From Bolinopsis microptera (lineage: Eukaryota; Ctenophora; Tentaculata; Lobata; Bolinopsidae), in NCBI RefSeq assembly GCF_026151205.1, contig NC_087074.1, positions 18,739,240-18,799,239 on the forward strand: 60,000 bases of DNA, read 5' to 3'. The position numbers and the translations under genes were made by a program. Below, piece after piece: positions 1-11,305 of this stretch (position 1 is the first letter of the stretch; the number at the start of each line of letters is the position of its first letter). The notes under the pieces are model-generated. The model worked only from the letters and a program-made list of their open reading frames with translations. It did no database searches and had not been told where the DNA came from.

Positions 1-2
1 TC

Positions 3-1013
3 TTGGATGTTAAGGTCAGGATAACAGATCCAGAACACGACACACCAGTAACTCTGGCTACCTCTCTGTTCAAGAAACCTACTGATAACAGATCTTTTCT
101 ACAGAGGAACAGTCACCATCCTCCTCATGTCTTCAAAAGCGTTCCTTACTCACAACTTCTAAGAACAAAAACCATATGCTCAGATGAGGACACTTTTATG
201 GAAGCAGCACAAGAGATTATGGGAGACTTCAAGAAAAGCGGATACAGGGATGCAGAACTTAAGGCAGCATTAACCAAAGCTAGTCTGGTTAACCGAGATC
301 AACGCCTTACACCGAGGGAGAATACCAATGAGTCTATGCCAAATAGTGAACACTGCAACTTGATCCTCTCAACACAGTACTGCAAGGAACTCAACGAAAT
401 CAGGAGCTTCCTTGAAGATAAGAAACAAACTATTGAGCATATCATTGGTAAGCAGGTATCCATAACAATAGCTCACAGAAGGGACAACAACATCGCAGAT
501 GAAATGTTCAAGAGGCGGAGATTTGCGACAACACCTGCTGACTCAGCACCCAACTCCATCAATACGGCGGACATAACATCACAAGCTTGCAATAGACCTC
601 GCTGTCTTACATGCAAGCTAACTAGTGGAACAGCAAATGGTACTTTGACAGTTAACAAACAGATTATCAGAATTGACATGCGGCTTAACTGTAGTAATGA
701 AAACGTGATTTATGTAGCCCAATGTAAACTGTGCGATAGTGGCTTTTATTTCGGCCAAACCTGGTTGACTTTAAGCACACGAATGAACAGCCACAGGGCA
801 GCTTTTAAACCAGGTTGTTACACTAAATCGGCCCTTTCCATGCACATATCTGAAATGCACCAAGACAAACTTTCTGAGAAATTAAGCAATTTTAATTTGG
901 GTATTATTAAACAATGTAGTAGAGAGGAACTTAACATGTTTGAAGATATTTATATCGAGAAATTTAAAGCGAGGATTATTGGGTTAAATAGGAGCAAAGT
1001 TACCGGGAATTAG
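3..1013 (+). CDS. Penelope-like retroelement, C-terminal RT thumb and GIY-YIG endonuclease (5' part outside window)
   Basis: The 336-residue frame is open from the window edge, so the reverse-transcriptase fingers and palm lie outside. Residues ~20-90 match the region after the RT palm of Penelope-like elements (KPTD, a HHPP turn, P-Y-S-Q-L-L-R, then ICS and a GY-containing helix). A basic patch (FKRRR, ~169-173) and a Cys-rich linker (C196, C201, C204, C230) precede the nuclease. The GIY-YIG domain runs ~233-330: VIY at 235-237, YFG at 249-251, R260, the probable catalytic glutamate E314 and a late Asn (N329). The linker and nuclease are typical of endonuclease-bearing Penelope elements. It lies antisense to mib1, to the left of its last visible exon. 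I see no frameshift, but the 5' half cannot be judged. Confidence 0.85.
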   Translation: MDVKVRITDPEHDTPVTLATSLFKKPTDNRSFLQRNSHHPPHVFKSVPYSQLLRTKTICSDEDTFMEAAQEIMGDFKKSGYRDAELKAALTKASLVNRDQRLTPRENTNESMPNSEHCNLILSTQYCKELNEIRSFLEDKKQTIEHIIGKQVSITIAHRRDNNIADEMFKRRRFATTPADSAPNSINTADITSQACNRPRCLTCKLTSGTANGTLTVNKQIIRIDMRLNCSNENVIYVAQCKLCDSGFYFGQTWLTLSTRMNSHRAAFKPGCYTKSALSMHISEMHQDKLSEKLSNFNLGIIKQCSREELNMFEDIYIEKFKARIIGLNRSKVTGN

Positions 1014-1514
1014 GTCCGATGTTTGGCGTTTTTTACCCTTTACACTTACACACACTCTCTCTTAGGTTATTAGCAGTAAAGTGTACTTTTTGCTTGCGAA
1101 CGTGTTTCCTCCTTTTAACTTCCTATCTCAGTTCAGTCTTACTCTGCACGTTTTGTAGTTGTTTTGGCCCACTCCATGCTTTCACAGTAGTTACCTTATT
1201 TACATTACCTACTTCGTACATTTTCCTACTGACTTTTTCTTTTGAATTTTACTTTTATACTTTCGGAATGTTGTTTATTGATAATTGATTTCAAATTTCC
1301 CGCTAGATGATTCATCGATCCTGTTGATGGCGGTAAGCCGAAACTAGTCGAGACTCTGCGGATCATCCCGAGATACGTTGTATCACTGCTTATGCTCAAT
1401 GATATCTAAAAAATTTCAATACGTCAACAGAAAACTGGGTTCAAAGACTTAATTAATTATACAATACCATTTAAAATCACACACACAGAGTCAGGCTGAC
1501 AGACGGGTTTTTAC
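1014..1514. other. Penelope 3' tail and rest of the mib1 intron
   Basis: No coding exon is visible. The Penelope 3' untranslated tail runs to about 1370 and includes the hammerhead-like motif. The remaining ~145 bp to the mib1 splice donor at 1514 shows nothing recognisable. The next mib1 exon (further ankyrin repeats) is not here, so it must lie beyond the left edge if the gene is complete. Confidence 0.6.
1306..1367 (+). ncRNA. Degenerate hammerhead-ribozyme-like motif in Penelope element tail
   Basis: About 300 bp after the Penelope stop codon the order of hammerhead parts appears: CTGTTGA (1321-1327; consensus CUGANGA), a GGC/GCC helix II with a GGTAA loop (1329-1339), then GAAACTAGTC (1340-1349). 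The last gives GAA, a two-base-pair helix III and the cleavage-site C at 1349. GATGAT (1306-1311) can pair with ATCATC (1362-1367) to close helix I. Penelope-like elements are known to carry minimal hammerheads with very short helix III. Here the conserved A6 position reads T and one extra T precedes helix II, so this copy is probably inactive. Confidence 0.45.
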
Positions 1515-4500
1515 CTTTAAGTTGAGGTCAGCACTGCCCTCAATGAGACAAGCGACCATGTCCTTGTGACCCTTGTTAGCAGCCACGTGAAGTGAAGTAC
1601 AGCCGTTACCATTGCTCGCGTTTATATCCGCTCCGTTACGGATCAGCAAGGAGGCTGCTCCAGGCTCATTCCTGCGGTTTGTTGTTGTTAGGAACAAAGT
1701 AGCGGCGAAACATAACCCATAATTCTAACAATGAGAAATGTAAATTTGGATCGCAAGAGGTGATTGATAGACTATCGCGCAGTTAGAATATACAGCCAGC
1801 TGTCAGTCTAAATGCACTTTCAGTAAACTTAGTTGCAGATATTCTAACTACACTTCAGATACGTTAGCTGCTAGTGGTCTAATTATATTGCATTAGATGC
1901 AAGTCTTACTACACTGCAGGTTAATTAGCTGCAGATAGTATAATGTGACCACTGGGCATCGTTAATATTTTCTGAATGAAAAACGTTTGAAAAATGTGGA
2001 TGTGCAGGTTGAATTGCTCTGTGCAGGTAAACAATAAACATATAATATAATATGTTCATCTAAGAAATAAAAGAAAGTACATTATTAAGTATATTTAATA
2101 AAGTTACCCGAAAGCAGCATAATGAAGAGCGTTATCACCATCATCATCCTTTATCTCTAGGTTAGCACCGGCCTTTATCAGCTCCTCCACAACCATCTGG
2201 AAGCCTTGATGAGATGCTACTTGGAGGGCTGTCTTACCTTGCACTTTTATATCGATCTGAGAAGAAAAGGCTAGAGGGGGATATTTTGACGGTAACTACA
2301 GGTCCTATCATCTATCTTTTGACAATTACAGATAACTACTGACACTTGACAGTTACTGGACACTGGTGACAGTATTCATGCTATCAAGACTACAGATGGG
2401 CCACAGTGGACAGAGTAAGGCTGATCTACAAGAGCAACTAACAATACGCTGCTCACTTCCCAGTAAACTCACAATCTGAGGTTGTGCTGCTAGAATGTCC
2501 CGGACGCGCTCGTCTCGGCCCTGTGCGGCCTCCTGTACCAACTGGAACTGACTGCCCTCAGTCTCACCTCCCTCGTTAAGGAGTTGTGGGACGCGTGCCA
2601 GGATCTCCGCTAACTCCGCGTCTGAACCGATCTTAACGTCTGAGTCGTTACTGTTCTCGTTGTTACTGTTCTCGTTGTTGTTGGAGGACTCGCCTCCTCT
2701 GTCTGCTGCCATCTCTCTCATCGGTGTTTGGTCTGGTAGGAAAGAGTTGTGTTAATTCACTTTCACTTTCACTTTTACAATTCACTTTCACTTTTACAAT
2801 TCACTTTCACAATTCACTTTCACAATTCACTTTCACTTTTACAATTCACTTTCACTTTTACAATTCACTTTAATTAGTTCTGGGAGACAGTGAATGTTTG
2901 TTTTTAGAGTAACAAATGTGCGCTGTTTTCAGGTGTTGTAGTTTAACTAGTCAATCTATTAACAGGACAGACGTACATACTACATGTTATTTGTTAAATG
3001 TCTATACTATTAAAGTTTTGGTTTATATATACAGTCTAATCAGATATTTGTCTTATTTGTTTTGACATGCGGTGCAAGCTTTTTTTAACACGTGACTTAA
3101 TAGTGATGTTTATACTATTACAATTCTAGTTCAGTGTACCAGGATCAGATATTGGAGTTTCAGCCTTATTTGTTTTGACAAGCTCTTTTTGACTTGCAGC
3201 ATTGACCAATCATATCCCGGTATCGCAACGCACCCAGAAAATTTGTGTGATGAGACTATACAGTTTACATTACTAATGTACCAGCTGTTCTACGTGATAC
3301 GGTTATTAGTTACTGTTACCTAATATATCTGTGTACACTGTACAGCGACTGTAACTGTTATCTAATATTTAACATTCATAATTATCCACATTTTGTCAGG
3401 TCTGTCAACGAGCCGATGATTATAAAAGTTATGAAAATAATGTAAATTCACATAACGTGTGTAATGTGTATTATATATATATATAATACATATGTTGTAT
3501 TAATTCACTTTCACTTTCACATAACGTGTGGCAAGGAAAATTACTCAGAGAATTTGTTAGACAATATTTGGACTAAATCCGTACTTCACTGATAGTGACA
3601 GTAAATATTCAAGCTTAAGGTTTAGTATCACATGATCGTCTGATTTCAATATCAAGTCTTTTCTGCACGATAAACAGTAAAGATAAACAAGTAACGATAC
3701 TTAAACAACTTAGTAAATATTCCAAGGATCGGATAATATCCGGTAGTAGAGACTAGGTATGACAAGTGAAACTACTGTTTACTCCTAAACAGTCCTACCT
3801 AGTCTCTACTACCGGATATTATCCCTGGAATCATTATCTTATCATGAGACTGATAAACAGCGAACCTCTCCAGGTTGGTATGGGAAAATGCTGTCAAGCA
3901 CCAGAGTAACTATTGAGGCGTTACACGAGAACATGGTTACGCGGTAACGAGCATGCAAGCTAACAAGCTCGCCTTGACCCGAACTTAAAATCTTGCCATT
4001 GGTCCTGTATTATACATTTAAATACAAGCACTACTGTAGGAAATCACGTGTCATTAATTCAATGTATACATCATACCTGAAGAAGGAGGCTGAACAGACT
4101 CGCCTTGACCACTACATCCGGTACGGGAAGGTCTGTGGACACGACAAGAAGATACCATGAAGTAATTCATGTCTCTAGGATACTTTTACCAAACAATCAG
4201 AGAAACAACTGTACGATGACTTTATCAAACTTAGTATCTTTAATTACTAATTACCCAGCTTGTATCAAATTTCGTAATTCAAACCTACACTCAGTTCAGC
4301 ATTTTTTGATTGAATTGAAAAATCCCTCCTAGCAAGCCAGGAGGGTACGACCCCTAATAAGCATAGATGAAGGGGCTGTACACTCAGCTCAGGGGATGTC
4401 GGTCTGCGCATAATCCTCTAAGAGAATTGTAAACATTTTGGGATAAGTTTAAGTATAGGAGTGGTACCTACCACAAGCAATGCGATAGCCTAACTAAAAC

Positions 4501-7500
4501 TTTACTGCCGGAGAGACCTACTATAGATAGCCTAACTAAAGCTTTACTGCCGGAGAGACCTACTAAAAAGTGAGGATATTTGAAGATTTTTGAAAAAAGA
4601 CAGGATATTTGAAAAACACTCACTATTTTGCATGTTGTTGCCATCCATGGGTTGTAGCGGTTGAACACACCTAGGATTGTAGGTCCACACACTGTTCTTA
4701 ACATGTATACGTAGATCCATGTCTTGGTAGACTCGTACTACTTTACCTACCTGTGCAAACATATTACCTTATATGGTAGTGTTATCATAGCAGTATTACC
4801 TTGTACATATTATTATGGTAATATGGTAAACATGCCAGATTTAATCTGCAGCTATCACTACAATTTAAAATAATTGTTTTAACTTTCTTCAGCTCCTACA
4901 GTAATTAATTAATTAATTAATCAATTATAGACTAATCACGAACCTCTCCTAAAGTGGCTGCCATAGCCTCGGTCCACTCGCCGTGTCCTATTTGAAGTCT
5001 CTGAACTGCCTCCATATCGTCTATAATCCTAACTAACTGCCCTGCGTGGTACGTCTCTATTCTTTTCAGTGCTGCTGGGTGAAAAGTCCACCTCTGTTTT
5101 GCCTGAAGACACCATATTATTATAGTTTCAATATTCAACATAACTTTATTAATCTATTTCAAGACAGGGAAGATATCGTTTTTAATTATAATTGCAATAT
5201 TTCTCATCTGTATTTAATGTACTAGTCAGAGATACTCGATTAAAAAACTAACAGTGTCAAATAGGTAACCTGACATGATATTAGATATTATACTAATGAT
5301 CCACAAAAAGCATCCTAGCTCCTTTTTTATATCAACAATGCCACAAAAAACGATCTAAACAGAATTAAACTCCTCCTCAAATTACCTCTTCAAAGCTGAC
5401 TCTGACGTCGTTCTTCTCAGTGACTCTGTGAACCACTCCAATCATGCCAATAACAAGAGCCATCTTAGGGTTCCAGCCCCCGTGCCCTTCTTGTAAAGCT
5501 TTCAGTATCTCCAGATCCAACTCTACTCTGACATAGTCCCCAGGTTTAAACTGACAGATGGGCCGATCTGTTAACTGTTGTACTGCTGACGGGATGGTCA
5601 CTGGGGGAGACGGGATTAGGAAACTTAGGATTTCAAATATAAGGGAAAACTGAACAACTTCAAACTACTAAGAATATTCTAGTAATTCCAATACTTATAC
5701 TACGTTGATAGAATACTGATCAAGCTTTCAAAAGTTTAATTTGAGTAATTAACAAGTAAAAGTAGTAAAAAACATACTTCTCTGAAGAGAATACTCCTTG
5801 CCGAGGACAGGAAGATGTTTAGGATAGTAATTACCGTATATCCCCTCCTGGACACACTTCAGATCTACTTTACCCTTGTGTCCCACTCTGTATACGTTAG
5901 TCTGACCTGTCCTCATCCACTTAACACAGGCTACACTCATCTGAAATATTATATACCTTTAGTAATAATTGACAACATGATAGCTCTACAATCATCTCTT
6001 TCTAGCTCTACAACTATATTTGTCTCAAATTATAGCTTTAACCTCTATAGTTTACAATTATAGGTCTATAATCCCACAATATAGCTTTAAAATTATAGGT
6101 ATCTAATTACGGCTGGATAATAATAGGTCTACAATCCCACAATATAGCTTTAAAATCATAGGTATCTAATTACAGCTGGATAATAATAGGTCTACAATCC
6201 CACAATATAGCTTTAAAATTATAGGTATCTAATTACAGCTGGATAATAATAGGTCTACAATCCCACAATATAGCTTTAAAATTATAGGTATCTAATTACA
6301 GCTGGATAATAATAGGTCTACAATCCCACAATATAGCTTTAAAATTATAGGTATCTAATTACAGCTGGATAATAATAGGTCTACAATCCCACAATATAAC
6401 TTTACAATTATAGGTGTCTAATTACAGCTGGATAATAATAGGTCTACAATCCCACAATATAACTTTAAAATTATAGGTATCTAATTACAGCTGGATAATA
6501 ATAGGTCTACAATCCCACAATATAGCTTTAAAATTATAGGTATCTAATTACAGCTGGATAATAATAGGTCTACAATCCCACAATATAGCTTTAAAATTAT
6601 AGGTATCTAATTACAGCTGGATAATAATAGGTCTAAAGAGAGGTAGGTACTAACAGCGGACTCCTGGTCCCAGCCTCTAATACAGGTAACAGTTCCAGTA
6701 GCAGTGGAGCCTTCCTCTCCTCCATCCTGGTTATCCCAATCCCAGTCCGGCCCTCTCTTAACAACTGCACCAACGTATATCCCTGTAATTGTTAACTGAG
6801 TAGCTGGTAAGTAGACGATATTGTATTTCTACTACGTGGATACATCATGTTTAGTGTTTACTGTGTTTGTCTTAGTGTAGAGAGGAGTATTGAGTCAGTG
6901 CATTTGCAGTGTAGTGCCTACCTTTAGCGACGTGTTTAACAGATGCCTCGCGCGGAGGAACACTCACACCCGGGAGTCCATCTGAAGTGATCCTGGTGAA
7001 CGCGTGTGTCAGGTCGTGTTTACCACTCATGTAACAATTAGTACACAGGTCAAAGTCTTCACACTGCAAACAAGTCCAACAGAAGCCAGGGAAAGCTCGG
7101 GTTTGACAGGAATCGCACTGTCGCGTACGAAACACAACACCTAGCGAAGAAATAAGATGTAAGACAAATCATCTAAACTTGTTTGTCTTCACTGGAAATA
7201 ATCCTATAAATGTCTTCCAAAATGTTTAAATTGTATGCAAATCTTGATTAAAAAGTCACGACTCTTCACAAGAATAACATTTCCTTGATTGAACGAAAAA
7301 CATATTATAGATTTTACACTTGTTACAACTGTCACTGGATCATAGATTGTAGATTGATCCAACAACTTACCCACAGTAGCATTGTCGAACACATGTAAAT
7401 CATACGCATCTAAATATCCAGTTCTGTAGTTAGTCCTGCAAGCATTCTTATATTTATACACTGTAGCTTTTAAAATTAAACATTTAAAAAGTCATTTTGG

Positions 7501-7757
7501 CCGACTAACAATCGCACCAACAACAATTGCAAGAGAAGAGATAATCTGAGTACACAAGGTTTAAGTGGAAAAGAATAAGTTTGAACTGACCTGTTGCCGC
7601 CATCCCACTGAACCACAACAGTCTTATCAGGTGATGTGGGGCTGCCATGTTTACCTACTTCCACCACAGTTCCAACAAACCCCTCACCACCATCTTGTTC
7701 AGCCCACTTCCAATCTGGTCCTCTCACGACTCGTAATCCAACTATGTGTCCAGACAT
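1515..7757 (-). CDS. mib1: Mind bomb E3 ubiquitin ligase, N-terminal 11 exons (3' part outside window)
   Basis: Mind bomb ubiquitinates Delta/Serrate ligands so that they are endocytosed and can activate Notch. Exons, in transcript order: 7591-7757, 7371-7435, 6922-7140, 6655-6782, 5778-5940, 5386-5600, 4944-5102, 4624-4750, 2473-2732, 2108-2256, 1515-1671. All joins keep one open frame (1809 bp, 603 codons) with GT-AG borders. Domains in order: MIB/HERC2 domain 1 (~6-77, with VVRGPDWKW and QDGGEG), ZZ zinc finger (~84-130, CDSC...CLQC...CTNC plus two His), MIB/HERC2 domain 2 (~152-240), two MIB-specific repeats (~255-414, including GHGGW and GHGEW), a Ser/Asn-rich linker, then ankyrin repeats (~470-603). 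The order matches animal MIB1. The start is the ATG at 7757, eight residues before the VVRGPDW motif. The remaining ankyrins and RING fingers are missing from the window. A Penelope element lies antisense beyond the last visible exon. Confidence 0.93.
2755..2875. repeat. ACTTTCAC/ACTTTTAC-type microsatellite in mib1 intron 8
   Basis: Repeats of TTCACTTTCAC alternate with TTCACTTTTACAA for about 120 bp just upstream of mib1 exon 9 (in transcript terms). A short related run recurs near 3503-3520. It is simple-sequence DNA with no coding potential. Confidence 0.85.
3731..3824. repeat. Long perfect hairpin (foldback) in mib1 intron 8
   Basis: A 29-bp arm (3731-3759, starting GGATAATATCCGG) is matched perfectly by its reverse complement at 3796-3824. 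Between them a second 8-bp stem (ACTGTTTA 3774-3781 with TAAACAGT 3786-3793, loop CTCC) makes a two-tier hairpin with one lopsided internal loop. It could be a tiny foldback transposon or a small-RNA precursor; no target duplication was clear. Confidence 0.8.
6061..6636. repeat. 63-bp minisatellite in mib1 intron 4
   Basis: Around nine head-to-tail copies of a 63-bp unit (core AATAGGTCTACAATCCCAC, then TAGCTTTAAAATTATAGG and CTAATTACAGCTGG). Copies differ by only one or two bases, so it expanded recently. It fills most of the intron between the exons at 6655-6782 and 5778-5940. Confidence 0.93.
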
Positions 7758-8862
7758 ACTCAGTTCTACAGTTACATATTACTACCGCTAAGCCTTTTGA
7801 AGCAGATATTAAATCGTGTGGTCATTAAGAGATGAAACGTTAAAATTATATTTATATTGAAGATTGATTATATTATCACTATGAAACTATTGCAATTAAA
7901 CAAAATGTCACCTTCTATCTTCTTCCGATTATAAGTTATCAATTATTAAATCGTCTTGCTAAATTTAAATTTCTTTTTTTCACCTTGATAGCTTGATCGC
8001 ATGCTAATCCCTCTAATCTAAAAATCGAATCATATTAGCGCAACTGAATACACCACAACTAGAGATGGTGCTTAATCAGGGGAAAGATTGACTTGAAAGC
8101 AAGAAAACTGTGTTAAACTGAGAAATTATAAAGTAGAGTTAATATAATATAAGTAAAAATCATGACAGCACATTATCACACATATCTACAAACAAAGTAT
8201 CATCAAACTGTATGAAAAAATATTTCATCACCAACATTATTAATTTATCAAATACAATTATTATTAAATATTATCAAATCTCTATTTTATTTTAAACTTG
8301 ACGAAATCCTCTGGCAGCTCCAGAAGAAACAAATTTTGAAGATCCTTTATCTTAGTCACACTCTTACTACATCTGTTGCTTAAAGCTAGGGTAAGACCAG
8401 ATCTACTCATTCCAAATACACCCAGGCCTAGTTCCAGCTCCAAGACAATTACCCAACTCTTATGAACACAATTGGGCACAATACTCATGATGAGGCCTTA
8501 TTGAAGCTTTATAGATAGCAATCATAACAACCTTTTCATTAATAATAACTAAATTCCTTGCAATCCAATTAATCATACGATTTGCCTTAGAAATGCATGC
8601 TTTGAAATTGAACTGTTCATTCCATAATTAAATAAAAGAATGAATGGATTTGAGACAGAGTAGCAACTCTTAACATCAAAGACCGCACTCAATTTTGGCG
8701 GAAATACAAATATTATGTAGACTATCTTTAAATTCTTTAAATGGTGTATGGGTGCAGGAAAATAGCTGTTGTGTGTTCAAATCTTTTGATGTAACATTCT
8801 TAATAAGGAAAGGAAGAAAATCAAACTACATGTCACCGGGTGCTGATAGACTTATCTCATCC
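7758..8862. other. Gene-free stretch upstream of mib1
   Basis: This lies between the mib1 start codon and the first LINE sequence. It must contain the mib1 promoter or first intron, but I recognise no exon, TATA context or RNA gene. Short open frames here (for example 8282-8488 on the minus strand) have no protein-like features. Confidence 0.5.
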
Positions 8863-9657
8863 TATTTTGGAAAGATTTGCGAAAGAGTTATATTCAACAG
8901 ATTATATAGCTTCTTTCATTCACAGAATTCCTTGTATGAAAACCAGTACGGATTCCGTAAAAATCATTCGACTAGTTATGCTTTAAATTACTCAGTTAAC
9001 CACATAGAATCACGTCTCAAGAAAAAACAACACGTACTTGGAATATTTATTGATCTTAGCAAAGCTTTTGATACAATCTCACATGAAAAGTTACTGCATA
9101 AGTTAGAAAATTATGGGATCCGTGGAAATGCAAACAACCTTATAGCAAGTTACCTGTCGAATAGATACCAGTATGTCTCAGTATTAGGTGAAGACTCTGA
9201 GAAACTGCCCGTTGTCTACGGAGTGCCCCAAGGGTCCTGTTTAGGTCCCTTGCTGTTTATCATCTACATAAATGACATCCGAAACTCATCAATTATAGGA
9301 ACGTTTATACTATTTGCCGATGACACTAACATATTTATTGAAGAAACATGTGTCAGAAGACTGTACGAAAAGGGAAATGAAGTTTTAGCATCTGTTTATA
9401 AGTATATGAAACTAAACTTATTACATATTAACATTAAGAAATGCTGTTTTATCCACTTTAGACCGTCACGTGCCAAAGAGGAAGTAGAAAATGACGAGAA
9501 CATATTAACTTTGAACAATGTGGTCATTAAAAAAGTCCAAGAAGCTAAATTTCTAGGTGTCATTATCGATGATCAACTTAATTGGAAAACTCACACACGG
9601 TCACTTAACTCAAAACTTAAATGTGAAGTAGGTAAGTTATGCAGAATACGACACATT
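8863..9657 (+). pseudogene. CR1 reverse transcriptase fragment (fingers and palm) of the split host copy
   Basis: The frame carries the RT palm motifs FIDLSKAFD, VPQGSCLGPLLF and FADD and is nearly identical to residues ~670-905 of the full-length copy at 11306-14707. It starts abruptly after unrelated sequence (5' truncation) and ends where the minus-strand LINE was inserted at 9658. The open frame that covers it (8695-9762) uses non-LINE sequence at both ends, so it is not a genuine gene. Confidence 0.9.
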
Positions 9658-11305
9658 AGTGAAACAAATTTTAGTGAAACAAATTTAAAATTTTATCCTT
9701 TATTTTACAATCATAATATAATAATATTTATAAGCCTCCGTTTTGAAAGTTTTAAATTTTAATATATTCACATTTCTATTTAAAATCCAATTTAATGTAT
9801 AAGTCAATAACTGGCCGCCAAAGCCGCGCATTTTTGAAAACAGGATTAAATTGTTTATGATTATACGACAAATAGAAATAAATTTAAACTATCCGTGGTT
9901 TTTTTAAAATGAATTATAATCTTACCTAAATCCAAAGCCAGCTTTGTAAAATTTACTATTAGATCATAATATATCGTCAATTCTCAATATTTACAATGCA
10001 ACATTTGTATTCGGCGGCGCGCGCTTCGCGCGCGAAAAGTGGCATGCAACGTCTGTCAACATTTCATTAATCTACATACAAGCGTACTCCAGCCCCTGCA
10101 CGCATCCGTTCCTATGCGGCGCGGCTCAAGCCGCGCACGCACGTATTATTTTATACTTTTTGCTTTCTAATAAATATCGTGTCAATGTGTACGTCTAAAT
10201 GTTCATGTTTTGTGTAAACCGAATCCAATTGAGATTAGTGACAAGGATAAGGACCCAAGTGCCTGTACGGCTTTTTCGGACCCCTGTGGACCACTACTCT
10301 TGAAATCGCTCTACAACTATTGAACATTTATAACTGTTATATAATATATAACGTCATTTGACAATTATTATCATTAATCTACAATCTAACTGTCTTGCTG
10401 AGGGGGAGGAGTAAACGCTTCACAAACTAAAATATAATACTTACAACATACAAAATTTAAAACCATCAACACTGTTATAGTTAATATCAAGGGCCGATTT
10501 TGTATACCGCTATTTCGTTGTAATATCTAGTATATCTTTACATTTTAATACAATAATGAAATACAATAGGATACATGTTTCGAGAAAGAAAGGTTGATCC
10601 GATTATTAACAAAAGTAAACAAAAGTCCATCAGGAACTCCACGGAGTCGAAAAAGGTACACGGCTGCTGTCTGGTGCTGCTAGGCATTTATTGATCAAGA
10701 TGTTTTATTGTATTGGTTTTTGATGATTCTATTGTTCGTGACTAATCAAGTTCTAAGTGGGGGGTATAAAGTGCTGCTTAAGATACTTCGTCATCTCATG
10801 TCCAGTATAATGAATAAGATAGTAAACAATACAGTTTCAGTAGTTGACCCATACAGTTAAGTCCGTCATAACTCACAATTGTTTAATCGTCTGTCAATTG
10901 TCAAAGTCGTTGTGTGTTTAGTCGCTGAGTTAGCAGTAATATAAGTTGTTACGCGCGCGCGCGTTTAATCCCGTCGACGTGAGATGTGACAATGAAAACG
11001 CTACAGAATTATTGTTTTCGCGCGTTACGTAGAATTTACTAGTGTGTAATACTGGTTAATACTGGGTGTACACTGAGTGTAAGTCGCTAAGTTTCATATA
11101 CGAGCCGTTGAATATTTCAAATTTTGAGTGTATCGTGAGCATGTTTTGCAGTGCAATTGTTCGGTACTAGTGTGTTTGTGTGTATATATATATATATCAT
11201 CTGTGGAGTATGGTGTGTGGACTGTGGTAAATAATGTGTTTAGTTGGAGTGCAGTGGTTGCATGTATGAGGAAATATAAGTGGTTATTTTAGTAAATCAC
11301 ATTAA
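9658..11305 (-). other. 1.65-kb 3' UTR of the CR1-like LINE
   Basis: Non-coding but conserved among all copies here (9658-11305, 17653-18113 with 18760-19249 and 21817-22461, and 18114-18759). It carries a GC-rich hairpin, GCGCGGC-TCAA-GCCGCGC at about 10119-10136, in an otherwise AT-rich setting, a CG run near 10951-10964, and a conserved AATAAA before the terminal 15-bp repeats. The hairpin recurs in every copy that covers this part, so it may be the 3' structure recognised by the reverse transcriptase. Confidence 0.7.

Noticed and set aside
1019-1288. 89-codon frame directly after the Penelope frame
   Set aside because: It is low-complexity hydrophobic translation of T-rich 3' tail sequence with no recognisable domain.
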